In this document: positions 1 through 7,543 of the stretch, piece after piece | How positions within the stretch are numbered: position 1 is the first letter of the stretch | How the letters are laid out: every line of letters starts with the position of its first letter | DNA from: Actinomycetes bacterium | GTDB taxonomy: Bacteria > Actinomycetota > Actinomycetes > Actinomycetales > Actinomycetaceae | Assembly: GCA_023426345.1 (NCBI GenBank) | Contig: JAFAAX010000013.1 | Span: 1-18,163, forward strand | Direction of reading: 5' to 3' | DNA length: 18,163 nt | Notes under the pieces: generated by a model | Told to the model about the DNA's origin: nothing | Databases searched by the model: none | Seen by the model: only the letters and a program-made list of their open reading frames with translations | Made by a program: the position numbers and the translations under genes

Positions 1-1825
1 CAGCGGATCCGGACAGGAGCAGCGCGTCCACGCGGCGTTGCGTCGTCCGCGGCGAGGCGCTTCCGCCCTGGCCGTCCCAGGCCGGTCCCGACAGTGGGGC
101 GTCCAGGGCGACGACGCGCGCGTAGTCGTGGCCGGTCCGGTTGACGGCGCGCGTGCCCAGGCCGACCACCAGCCGGAGCATCCCCGCGTCGGGATCCAGG
201 TCCGGGGACCATGTGTAGAGGTTGGAGGAGTTCGCCACCCCGGCGGCGTGGGGGAGGAACAGAATCTCCGACGCAGCGCCGGCGCCGCCCTCCGACGTCG
301 CCCCCTCCGGCGTCCCCGCGGGCAGCGTGTGCTGGTCCCCCGACACCCGCTGGACCAGGATCGCCATCTGCTCGTCGCGGAACTCCAGTCCGCGGTCCCG
401 CCGGTAGGCGAGCGCCTCGGTGGACATCGACGAGGCGTAGACCTGCCGGACGGCCTGCTCGAAGGCGCGCTCGCGGTCCTCGGGACTGCCCTGGTTGGCA
501 AGGAACACGGAGTCGTACTTGCCGGCGAAGGCGTTGCCGTACCCGTCCTCGAGCAGGGAGGAGGACCGCACGATGATCGGGGACTGCCCGAAGTGGTCGA
601 GGACCCGCCAGAACTCGTCGCGCATCGCCGGGGGGAAAGCGCCTCGCAGCAGCCGGTCGTGGAGTTCGGCGCCGGCGTCGAGGAAGTGGCCGGGCTCCTT
701 CTGGCGCATCCGCAGCTGCCACCAGCCGTTCGCGACGACATAGGAGTAGAAGAAGTCCGAGCCGATGAAGAAGGAGTCGTGCGGCTCCAGGCGGTCCGCC
801 AGCCCGCCCCCGGGCCCGGGGGCGCCCGGGGAATGCGCGAGGACCGCGCGCGCCAGCAGCATGCCGACGCTCTTGCCGCCGATGCGCCCGGTGCCGACCA
901 CGCGGCGGGCCACGGCCAGCAAGTCCTCTCGGGTCATCCACCGGCGGCACAGTGCGCCGATGCGATCGGCCGGGTCCGGTCCGACCAGCATCGCGACCAG
1001 CCCGTCCCGGTCGGCCTCCTCCACGGCCGAGGCCCACGGGTCGGCCAGCGCGGCGCGTCCGTCCTGCGCCGCGAACAGCCGGGAGGCCTCGACCGAGGAG
1101 GTGATCGGCCGCACCTCGTCGCCGTCCAGGCGGGCGGGGAAGAACATCGTCGGCGAGTAGCGGGCCCATACCTTGAGCGGATGCACGTAAAGACGGCCGT
1201 CGATGTGGTGGAGCTCGAAGAGAACCTGCGTCGTGTCCCGGACCGTCGCGATGGTCCGCGTCGAGTGACGCCCGCGGACCAGGCAGAAGTAGGCGACGGT
1301 GTCGAGCTGGAACAGGAGCGGGCACGTCACGGCGAAGAAGTTCGCGACCATCGCGTCGGAGTGCCAGGCTTCCTGCAGCGCGGTCAGGCTGTCGACCACG
1401 TAGTACGCCGTCGCCCCCAACTCGTGGATGAGGCGGTGGACGCGGGTCGTGAACGCCTCGAAGCCCTCGGCGGGATCCAGCCAGTGGGTGACCGTCCCGT
1501 GCGGGGCGGGCCCGTCCGACGGTGGGGAGGCCCCCGAGTCCCCAGAGCCGGCCGCGCCCGCGGGAGGAGGCGTCCCCTCGGGGGCGTCGCCCTCGTCGAT
1601 CGTCCCCGTGACGAGGGCGGACCCGCCGGGCGGGCTTCCGGCGCCGAAGCGCAGGCGGTGGACCTGGCGTCCCTCGGCGATCGCCCGGGCGATGAAGGGG
1701 GCGCAGACCTCCTCGAAGTCCGTGATCGCGTCGACCTGCCAGACCACGTTGTCGCCCAGGCGCAGACGGTCGATGGTCCGGTCGAGCCCGGCGATGCCAG
1801 TGCTCGCAACGCCCGAGGGTTCCAT
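1..1825 (-). CDS. PEP synthase / pyruvate phosphate dikinase-like protein with KaiC-like head (partial, 3' end off window)
   Basis: The frame is open from ATG at 1825 to the window edge (608 codons), so the C-terminus is missing. The start is supported by an AAGGA ribosome site about 8 bases upstream. Residues about 1-60 resemble a RecA/KaiC fold (GIAGLDRTIDRLRLGDNVVW), but the P-loop position reads QVDAITDF, so Walker A is absent. A low-complexity Gly/Pro/Ser linker follows, then a second alpha/beta part (YYVVDSLTALQEAW). From about residue 310 comes the PPDK N-terminal, ATP-grasp-type domain: GRIGGKSVG (K318) and SPIIVRSSSLLED (R420), the nucleotide-binding region of PEP synthase and PPDK. 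In known enzymes this domain phosphorylates a swivelling histidine domain that makes PEP from pyruvate. Whether this one has the histidine and PEP domains cannot be seen here. The family is usually annotated as a PEP/pyruvate-binding protein of uncertain role. It is transcribed divergently from cmtR. Confidence 0.8.
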   Translation of the reverse strand, partial: MEPSGVASTGIAGLDRTIDRLRLGDNVVWQVDAITDFEEVCAPFIARAIAEGRQVHRLRFGAGSPPGGSALVTGTIDEGDAPEGTPPPAGAAGSGDSGASPPSDGPAPHGTVTHWLDPAEGFEAFTTRVHRLIHELGATAYYVVDSLTALQEAWHSDAMVANFFAVTCPLLFQLDTVAYFCLVRGRHSTRTIATVRDTTQVLFELHHIDGRLYVHPLKVWARYSPTMFFPARLDGDEVRPITSSVEASRLFAAQDGRAALADPWASAVEEADRDGLVAMLVGPDPADRIGALCRRWMTREDLLAVARRVVGTGRIGGKSVGMLLARAVLAHSPGAPGPGGGLADRLEPHDSFFIGSDFFYSYVVANGWWQLRMRQKEPGHFLDAGAELHDRLLRGAFPPAMRDEFWRVLDHFGQSPIIVRSSSLLEDGYGNAFAGKYDSVFLANQGSPEDRERAFEQAVRQVYASSMSTEALAYRRDRGLEFRDEQMAILVQRVSGDQHTLPAGTPEGATSEGGAGAASEILFLPHAAGVANSSNLYTWSPDLDPDAGMLRLVVGLGTRAVNRTGHDYARVVALDAPLSGPAWDGQGGSASPRTTQRRVDALLLSGSA

Positions 1826-2010
1826 TCCGACCGTCCTTCCCGCCAACGCGCCGGTGCCCGTCACAGTGTGGCATGGCCACCTGATCGCAGTCTTGTTCTC
1901 CGCGGGGACACGGACGCCGGGGCATACGGGCGCAGACTGAGGGTACGGCGTCGCGTCGGATGACCGGCACCACGCGCCAGGCCCCGCCCCGTCCTGACGT
2001 CGGCATCTCC

Positions 2011-2040
2011 TTGCGTACCAGTCAGTGAACGCTGTATGGT
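2011..2040 (+). promoter_or_regulatory. cmtR promoter (leaderless)
   Basis: A -35-like TTGCGT (2011-2016) and a -10-like TATGGT (2035-2040) are separated by 18 bases. The -10 ends six bases before the cmtR ATG at 2047, and no Shine-Dalgarno sequence is visible, so the transcript probably begins at or next to the start codon. Inference from sequence spacing only. Confidence 0.55.
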
Positions 2041-2056
2041 CAGTAGATGCTGACCA
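2037..2056. promoter_or_regulatory. Candidate CmtR operator
   Basis: Perfect inverted repeat TGGTCA - 8 bases - TGACCA overlapping the end of the -10 hexamer, the predicted transcription start and the cmtR start codon. A second GTCAGT copy at 2021-2026 repeats 2039-2044 at 18-bp spacing. The position fits an autorepressing ArsR/SmtB-family protein that blocks RNA polymerase until metal binds. Binding is inferred. Confidence 0.5.
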
Positions 2057-2457
2057 TTGCTTCCCGCATCGACGTGATGAACCGGCTGGGCCGGGCCATG
2101 GCGGATCCGACCCGCTCCCGGATCCTGTTGCAGTTGCTGGAGGCGCCGGCCTATCCGGGCCAGCTGGCGGAGTCCCTGGGGTTGACTCGGACGAACGTCT
2201 CCAACCATCTGGCATGCCTGCGCGGGTGTGGGATCGTGGTGGCGACGCCGGAGGGACGGCGCACAAGGTATGAGATCGCGGACCCCCATCTGACGCGCGC
2301 GCTGTCGGAGCTGGTGGACACGGTTCTGGCCGTCGACGATGGGGCGCCGTGCCTGGATCCTGACTGCGATGTGCCGCTGTGCTGTGGGCCGGGCGCGCGG
2401 ACATCCCATGATGGTCCCGTGGTGGGCTGGGCGACGCAGCAGGAGGTAGTCCGTTGA
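2047..2457 (+). CDS. cmtR: ArsR/SmtB-family Cd/Pb-type metalloregulator, CmtR-like
   Basis: A 136-residue winged-helix repressor. The sequence closely follows Mycobacterium tuberculosis CmtR as I recall it: MLT start, GRAMADPTRSRIL, YPGQLAESLGLTRTNVSNHLACLRGCGIV and a VLAVD segment before the last ligand. Cys57 and Cys61 lie in the recognition-helix region and Cys102 in the C-terminal part. These are the three positions used by CmtR to bind Cd(II)/Pb(II), so metal sensing by the alpha4-C type site is well supported. The tail beyond residue 102 carries extra cysteines (C107, C112, C113) in PDCDVPLCC, not present in the mycobacterial protein as I remember it. The gene overlaps the downstream P-type ATPase by four bases and probably represses both until metal releases it. 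The start at 2047 fits the family start and a leaderless mRNA. Confidence 0.9.
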   Translation: MLTIASRIDVMNRLGRAMADPTRSRILLQLLEAPAYPGQLAESLGLTRTNVSNHLACLRGCGIVVATPEGRRTRYEIADPHLTRALSELVDTVLAVDDGAPCLDPDCDVPLCCGPGARTSHDGPVVGWATQQEVVR

Positions 2458-4553
2458 GTGACGCGTGCTGCGCGGATGACGACTGCACGTTGGCACGGAC
2501 ACCGGTGCACGAGGAGGGAGCGGGGATCACCGCGTCCGATGGCGCCGAGGAGACCCCCGTGTGGTGGAAGAACCCGGCGCTGCTGCCCTCTGCAGTCTCC
2601 GGCGTGCTGCTGGCAGCCGGGTACATCCTGCAGTGGAGCGGAGCAGACACAGCGTCCGTTGTCGTCCTCGCCCTCTCCCTCGTGACGGGCGGATCGACGT
2701 TCGTCCCTGGGACACTCCGCCGACTGGTGCGCGGAGGGATCGGTGTCGGACTGCTCATGACGATCGCCGCGGCGGGCGCAGTGCTGCTCGGCCACGTCGG
2801 GGAGGCCGCTGCACTGGCCTTCCTATTCTCCCTGTCGGAGACTCTGGAGGATCGCGCGATGGACCGTGCACAGGACGGGCTGCGCTCCCTCCTGTCACTG
2901 ATTCCGGAGACTGCACGGGTCCAGGACAGGCTCGGGGATCGGACAATCCCTGCGTCGGAGGTCCGTGTCGGGAACGTCCTCGTCGTCGCATCGGGGGAGA
3001 GGGTGGCCACCGACGGAGTGGTCGTCGAAGGGCGCTCGAGCCTGGACACGTCCGCTGTCACAGGGGAGTCGATCCCCGTGCAGGTCGGACCGGCGGACGC
3101 CGTGGTTGCGGGGTCGATCAACGGCTCGGCGACGTTGCGGATCCGCGCGACGGCCGATGGGCGCGACAACACGCTCACCCAGATTGTGGCGCTGGTCGAG
3201 CAGGCCCAGAAGGAGAAGGGACGACGCGCCCGCATGGCGGACCGTGTCGCCCGCCCACTGGTTCCTGCCGTGCTGGTCGTCTCCGCCCTGGTCGCCGCCA
3301 TTGGCATCCTCGTGGGCGACCCGTGGACCTGGATCGACCGTGCGCTGGTCGTGCTCGTTGCGGCATCGCCGTGCGCTTTGGCCATCGCCGTGCCCGTGAC
3401 GGTCATCAGCGCGATCGGCTCCGCCTCGCGCTTCGGGGTCGTTGTGAAGTCGGGTGCGGCGTTCGAGCAGTTCGGAACGATCCGCTTGGTCGCCCTGGAC
3501 AAGACCGGGACACTCACCCGAAACTCCCCGCAGGTCGTCGAGGTGCGCACGGTCGACGGGGTGTCCGCGGACCGGATCCTTGCACTGGCGGCGGCGCTCG
3601 AGCGAACCAGCACGCACCCACTGGCAGCGGCGGTCGTTGCGGCCGTCGGCGGGGGTGCAGGAGGAGACGGACTCGCCGAGGACGGCGGAAATGGAACGTC
3701 CGCGTCAGTGCCTGTGCGCGTGCCGGTCGCGGCGGCCACCGACGTCGCCGAGATCGCGGGGCGCGGCATGACAGGCGTGGTGGACGGTCGACGCATCCGG
3801 CTGGGCAACGCGTGCTGGGTGGATCCGGCAGGCCTTCGCAGGGACGTCGACATGCTGGAGGGGCTCGGGATGACTGTTGTCGTCGTGGAGGTTGACGGGA
3901 GGGCCGACGGCGTCATCGGGGTACGTGACGAACTGCGTCCCGAGGCCGCCGAGATGGTCCGGATGCTGCGCGAACAGGGTGTGGAGTCCGTCATGCTCAC
4001 CGGTGACAACGAGCGCACCGCGCGGGCAGTCGCAGCCCGGGCCGGCATCGCGGACGTGCGCGCCGGTCAGACGCCGTTGGGCAAGGCGGCCGTGGTCGAG
4101 CGGCTCTCCTCGGTTGCCCCGACCGCCATGGTCGGTGACGGCATCAACGACGCGCCCGCCCTGGCGACCGCAACCGTCGGGGTGGCCATGGGGCTCACGG
4201 GCTCTGCCGCGGCGATCGAGTCCGCCGACATCGCCTTCACGGGACGCGACCTTCGGCTCATCCCTGTGGCACTGTCCCATGCGCGTCGTGGCCGACGGAT
4301 CATGACCGTCAACATCGGGTTGGCCCTGGCGATCATCGTCATCCTGTTCCCGCTGGCCCTTACCGGCACGCTCGGGCTTGCCGGTGTCGTCCTGGTCCAC
4401 GAGGTCGCGGAGGTCGTCGTGATTCTCAACGGGATTCGGGCGGCACGACGCCCCGCAGAACTCGCCGAACTCGGCGAGCCGCAGGAGCTCCGACGGAGCG
4501 ACCCCGCCACGCGGGGCCCCGGCGCAGCCGGGGCCGTCCTCGTCAATGAGTGA
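2454..4553 (+). CDS. ctpG: Heavy-metal-translocating P1B-type ATPase, CtpG-like
   Basis: A 699-residue integral membrane pump that should export divalent soft metals using ATP. Motifs are in order: actuator TGES (203-206), intramembrane SPC (305-307), phosphorylation DKTGT (D349), nucleotide-domain HP (H388 in THPLAA), hinge GDGINDAP (561-568) and a C-terminal HE pair at H649. The overall sequence matches mycobacterial CtpG, but CtpG as I recall it has APC where this protein has SPC, the motif typical of P1B-4 Co/Zn pumps. The N-terminus lacks a full HMA domain and has only a short cysteine cluster (C5, C6, C11 in DACCADDDC), a possible metal entry site. The start is TTG at 2454, chosen because AGGAGG (2441-2446) lies seven bases upstream; the start overlaps the cmtR stop, so translation is coupled. 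Substrate is inferred from the CmtR partner (Cd/Pb/Zn/Co range) and is not shown. The final ~20 codons lie in a GC-rich hairpin region. Confidence 0.92.
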   Translation: MSDACCADDDCTLARTPVHEEGAGITASDGAEETPVWWKNPALLPSAVSGVLLAAGYILQWSGADTASVVVLALSLVTGGSTFVPGTLRRLVRGGIGVGLLMTIAAAGAVLLGHVGEAAALAFLFSLSETLEDRAMDRAQDGLRSLLSLIPETARVQDRLGDRTIPASEVRVGNVLVVASGERVATDGVVVEGRSSLDTSAVTGESIPVQVGPADAVVAGSINGSATLRIRATADGRDNTLTQIVALVEQAQKEKGRRARMADRVARPLVPAVLVVSALVAAIGILVGDPWTWIDRALVVLVAASPCALAIAVPVTVISAIGSASRFGVVVKSGAAFEQFGTIRLVALDKTGTLTRNSPQVVEVRTVDGVSADRILALAAALERTSTHPLAAAVVAAVGGGAGGDGLAEDGGNGTSASVPVRVPVAAATDVAEIAGRGMTGVVDGRRIRLGNACWVDPAGLRRDVDMLEGLGMTVVVVEVDGRADGVIGVRDELRPEAAEMVRMLREQGVESVMLTGDNERTARAVAARAGIADVRAGQTPLGKAAVVERLSSVAPTAMVGDGINDAPALATATVGVAMGLTGSAAAIESADIAFTGRDLRLIPVALSHARRGRRIMTVNIGLALAIIVILFPLALTGTLGLAGVVLVHEVAEVVVILNGIRAARRPAELAELGEPQELRRSDPATRGPGAAGAVLVNE
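4502..4535 (+). terminator. Overlapping GC hairpins in the 3' end of ctpG
   Basis: Two adjacent perfect stems: CCCCGC-CAC-GCGGGG (4502-4516), then GGCCCCGGC-GCA-GCCGGGGCC (4515-4535). They overlap by two bases, so they may be alternative folds. They lie inside the last codons of ctpG, and only 40 bases separate ctpG from the convergent gdhA. There is no T-tract, so function as a terminator is a guess from position and stability. Confidence 0.4.
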
Positions 4554-4593
4554 CGGGGAGAGCCCACGGCGGTGACTGCCCGGGAGAGAGGAC

Positions 4594-5967
4594 TCAGATG
4601 ACGCCCATCGCCACCATCGCGTCGGCGACCTTCATGTAGCCGGCCAGGTTCGCGCCGGCGACGTAGTCGCCGGGCAGGCCGTACTCCTCGGCGGTCTCCA
4701 GGCAGCGATGGTGGATGTTGTCCATGATGCGCTCGAGCTTCTTCTCGGTGTCATCGAAGGACCAGGTGTCGCGGCTGGCGTTCTGCTGCATCTCCAAGGC
4801 GGAGGTGGCCACGCCGCCGGCGTTGGAGGCCTTGCCCGGCGCGTAGAGGACGCCCGCGGCGCGCAGCGCGTCGATCGCCTCGGGCGTGGTCGGCATGTTC
4901 GCGCCCTCGGCCACCAGCTGGACGCCGCCCCGGATCAGGGCGGCGGCGCCGTCGCCGTTCAGCTCGTTCTGCGTCGCGCACGGCAGGGCCAGGTCGCAGG
5001 GGACGTCCCAGATCGATCCACCGTCGATGAAGCGGGCCGGAGCACCCTTCTCGTCGGCGTAGTCGGAGACCCGCCCGCGGCGCACCTCCTTGATGTCCTT
5101 GAGCAGCTCGACGTCCAGGCCGCCCTCGTCGACGATGTAGCCCGAGGAGTCCGAGCACGCGACGACCACGCCGCCCAGCTGCTGGACCTTCTCGATGGCG
5201 TAGATCGCGACGTTGCCGGAGCCGGAGACGACCACGCGCTTGCCGGCCATGGCCTGGCCGGTCGCCTTGAGCATCTCCTCGACGAAGAAGACCAGGCCGT
5301 AGCCCGTGGCCTCGGTGCGCACCAGCGAGCCGCCCCAGGTCAGGCCCTTGCCGGTGAGGACGCCGGAGTCGTACTTGTTCTGGATGCGCTTGTACTGGCC
5401 GAACAGGTAACCGATCTCGCGCCCGCCGACGCCGATGTCGCCGGCCGGGACGTCCGTGGTCGGGCCGATGTGGCGCTGGAGCTCGGTCATGAAGGACTGG
5501 CAGAAGCGCATGACCTCCGCGTCCGACTTGCCCTTCGGGTCGAAGTCGGAGCCGCCCTTGCCGCCGCCGATGGGCATGCCGGTCAGCGAGTTCTTGAAGA
5601 TCTGCTCGAAGCCCAGGAACTTGATGATCGACAGGTTGACGGAGGGATGGAACCGCAGGCCGCCCTTGTACGGGCCCAGCGCCGAGTTGAACTCGACGCG
5701 GAACCCGCGGTTGACCTGGACCGCTCCCGAGTCGTCGACCCAGGGCACCCGGAAGATGATCTGACGCTCGGGCTCGCACATGCGCTGAAGGATCGACCAT
5801 TGCGCGTATTCGGGGCGGCGTTCCGCCAGCGGGCCCAGACTGAGCATCACCTCGAAGACCGCCTGGAGGAACTCGGACTCGCCGGGATTGCGGGTGAGGA
5901 CCGACAGATACTGCGGGCGGAGGGATTCGGAGAGGCGTTCGATCTCGGGATGTGCCATGGGACTCAT
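4594..5967 (-). CDS. gdhA: NADP-specific glutamate dehydrogenase
   Basis: A 457-residue cytosolic hexameric-type enzyme of the E. coli GdhA family, interconverting 2-oxoglutarate plus ammonia and glutamate, normally in the assimilatory direction with NADPH. It aligns over its whole length with E. coli GdhA: GPYKGGLRFHPSVN (K101), MPIGGGKGGSDFDPKGKS (catalytic-region K137), TDVPAGDIGVGGRE (D177), the nucleotide-binding VSGSGNVAIYAIEK, and the C-terminal AEGANMPTT and ASNAGGVATSALEM blocks ending in ADAMVAMGVI. ATG at 5967 or 5958 could be the start; neither has a convincing Shine-Dalgarno sequence, and I kept the longer one. It lies 201 bases downstream of the ABC permease operon on the same strand. 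I see no convincing promoter hexamers in that gap, though it should hold the gdhA promoter. It converges on ctpG. Confidence 0.95.
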   Translation of the reverse strand: MSPMAHPEIERLSESLRPQYLSVLTRNPGESEFLQAVFEVMLSLGPLAERRPEYAQWSILQRMCEPERQIIFRVPWVDDSGAVQVNRGFRVEFNSALGPYKGGLRFHPSVNLSIIKFLGFEQIFKNSLTGMPIGGGKGGSDFDPKGKSDAEVMRFCQSFMTELQRHIGPTTDVPAGDIGVGGREIGYLFGQYKRIQNKYDSGVLTGKGLTWGGSLVRTEATGYGLVFFVEEMLKATGQAMAGKRVVVSGSGNVAIYAIEKVQQLGGVVVACSDSSGYIVDEGGLDVELLKDIKEVRRGRVSDYADEKGAPARFIDGGSIWDVPCDLALPCATQNELNGDGAAALIRGGVQLVAEGANMPTTPEAIDALRAAGVLYAPGKASNAGGVATSALEMQQNASRDTWSFDDTEKKLERIMDNIHHRCLETAEEYGLPGDYVAGANLAGYMKVADAMVAMGVI

Positions 5968-6168
5968 CGTGGCAGCGCGGGTGTTTGACAGGTGAATGCC
6001 ATCCAGGGAATGAACTCTTGGCGGGGGCTTTGCTCGAGTTTGGCTTGTGGGGCGAAAGTCGCGTGTGCGAGCGCTCGGGAGGAGCGGCGGCCGGGAGTTC
6101 GCCCATGATCTGTTGCCCCGTCCTTGAGGCTTCGCTCTGCGCGGGGGGCGACTGGGCTCGGCAGGAGG

Positions 6169-6798
6169 TCACAGCGCGCGGCGGGCGTAGAGATGCGCGG
6201 ACGCCGCCCAGGACACGGCCAGTGCGACGGCGGCCACCAGAGAGAGGATCCAGAAGACCCGATCCGGCATGGCCGAGACCGAGTGCCCGAGATCGGGAAA
6301 CACCCGGGATGCGAGGAGGAGCGCCGCTGAGACCGCGGCGAAAGAGGCGAGGATGGGCGCCCAGGCGCGCTGGGATCCCAGCGCGAACCCGAAAGGCAGC
6401 GCCCCGGCGTCGAGGATGGTCGCGGTCGCCAGGGCGAGGACCGCCCCGCGCGCCGGCGAGACGATCGGAGCGCCGGCGTACAGGGCAGCCGTCAGCACCG
6501 TTCCGACCGCGGTGGCGATGGCCGATCCCAGCAGAAGCGTGAGGTACCGCCCGCTCACCACCTGCCTGCGGGAGATCGGCAATGCGCAGTAGAGGGCGTC
6601 CAGGTGGGCGCTCTGGTCGACGTCGAAGAAGCGGAGCATGAGGATCGGCATGAGGTTCGCCGCCGCGATGACGGCCAGGCTCGGTCCACCGGTGACCAGC
6701 AGCAGAAGGACGACGGCTAGTCCGATCGCTCCGGCCTTCCACAGCATGTGGTAGTGCGCGGCGATGTCGAGCCGGACGAATGACCAGATCATCCGCAT
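6169..6798 (-). CDS. ABC-2 type permease (second of a paralogous pair)
   Basis: A 209-residue membrane protein with about six hydrophobic segments. It has the hallmark of the ABC2_membrane_5-like family: a short N-terminus (IWSFVRLDIAAHY), two hydrophobic helices, then FFDVDQSAHLDALYCALPISRRQVVSGRYL, where bacterial relatives have a conserved LP-[IVL]-[ST]-R motif. It is clearly paralogous to the preceding gene, with the same first residues and the same LDxLYxALPxxRRQVVxGRY block and the same ARR-A/E-L end. An AAGGAG ribosome site precedes the ATG at 6798. It is the last gene of the gntR-ABC operon and probably forms a heterodimeric channel with its paralogue, energised by the upstream ATPase. 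Substrate unknown; related YtrA/Pmt-type systems export peptides or handle envelope stress. Confidence 0.85.
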   Translation of the reverse strand: MRMIWSFVRLDIAAHYHMLWKAGAIGLAVVLLLLVTGGPSLAVIAAANLMPILMLRFFDVDQSAHLDALYCALPISRRQVVSGRYLTLLLGSAIATAVGTVLTAALYAGAPIVSPARGAVLALATATILDAGALPFGFALGSQRAWAPILASFAAVSAALLLASRVFPDLGHSVSAMPDRVFWILSLVAAVALAVSWAASAHLYARRAL

Positions 6799-6876
6799 GT
6801 CGCTGCTCCTTCGTCGTGGCGGGTGGCGGGTGGCGGGGCGGGAGGTGGTGTGGGAGGCGGGTCCGTTCGGGGGCGC

Positions 6877-7542
6877 TCAGAGCTCGCGCCGCGCGTAGAA
6901 GCGCCCGGCGCCCCAACGGGACAGCGCTGCGGCTCCGAGCGCGGCCGCTGGAGGAATCCACATCGCGGCGAGGGAGATTCCCGCCGGGGCCGAGCCCGGC
7001 GACAGGAGGGTCGCAAGGGACGGCGCCGCCCATCGAATGGCGGGGACCGCGGCGAAGAACAGGGCGAACGTCGCGATCTGGATGATCGTCCCGGCTTTGG
7101 CGTAGCCCCATCGGAAGTACGCGGGGAGCTGCAGGGAGAGGACGATCCACGCGGCGGACCACGCCGTCAGATCGCCGGCCACGAGCGCTCCGGCGGAGGG
7201 AGGCCGTCCCTGGACCTGCGCGACCGCGATGGCCACGACCGGTCCCAGGGTCGCGGCGCCCAGCGACCACAGCATCAGCGAGGCGTACCGCCCGGTGACG
7301 ACCTGGCGACGGGTGAGGGGCAGCGCGCCGTAGAGCGTGTCCAGATGGGAGCGCTGGTCCTCGGCGAAGAACAGCATGGGCAGCATCAGGGGAAGGACGG
7401 CGACCGCCATGGCGACGGCGGTCAGGTCCGTCGACAGCAGCGAGAACATCACGACGAAGACGATGACCGCAAGCGCCATCCGCCGCAGTCCCTGCCTCTG
7501 GGTGGACAGGTCCAGGCGGACGAAGGACCAGATCGTGCGCAT
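6877..7542 (-). CDS. ABC-2 type permease (first of a paralogous pair)
   Basis: A 221-residue, about six-helix membrane protein of the same family as its downstream neighbour: MRTIWSFVRLDLSTQ at the N-terminus and AEDQRSHLDTLYGALPLTRRQVVTGRY after the second helix. ATG at 7542 lies one base after the ATPase stop codon and has a GAGGAG ribosome site formed by the end of that gene, so the two are translated together. A 78-base gap, G-rich on the plus strand, separates it from the second permease. The two permeases also look similar at DNA level at their 5' ends, which suggests tandem duplication. Expected to act as the membrane half of an exporter with the ATPase at 7544-8530; substrate not deducible. 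Confidence 0.87.
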   Translation of the reverse strand: MRTIWSFVRLDLSTQRQGLRRMALAVIVFVVMFSLLSTDLTAVAMAVAVLPLMLPMLFFAEDQRSHLDTLYGALPLTRRQVVTGRYASLMLWSLGAATLGPVVAIAVAQVQGRPPSAGALVAGDLTAWSAAWIVLSLQLPAYFRWGYAKAGTIIQIATFALFFAAVPAIRWAAPSLATLLSPGSAPAGISLAAMWIPPAAALGAAALSRWGAGRFYARREL

Positions 7543-7543
7543 G

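Noticed and set aside
1868..1880. Inverted repeat GTGGC-ATG-GCCAC upstream of the PPDK-like gene
   Set aside because: Only 5 bp per arm in GC-rich DNA, with no promoter elements I can place around it; chance is likely.
38..1963. Long open frame on the plus strand (641 codons)
   Set aside because: It is antisense to the PPDK-like gene; its translation is Arg/Gly/Pro-rich without domains, as expected for shadow frames in GC-rich DNA.
4708..5988. 426-codon open frame on the plus strand
   Set aside because: Antisense shadow of gdhA, rich in Asp-Val-Leu-Asp repeats that mirror gdhA codons.
4751..7270. 839-codon open frame on the minus strand across gdhA and a permease
   Set aside because: It is out of frame with two clearly recognised genes and has a low-complexity Arg-rich translation.
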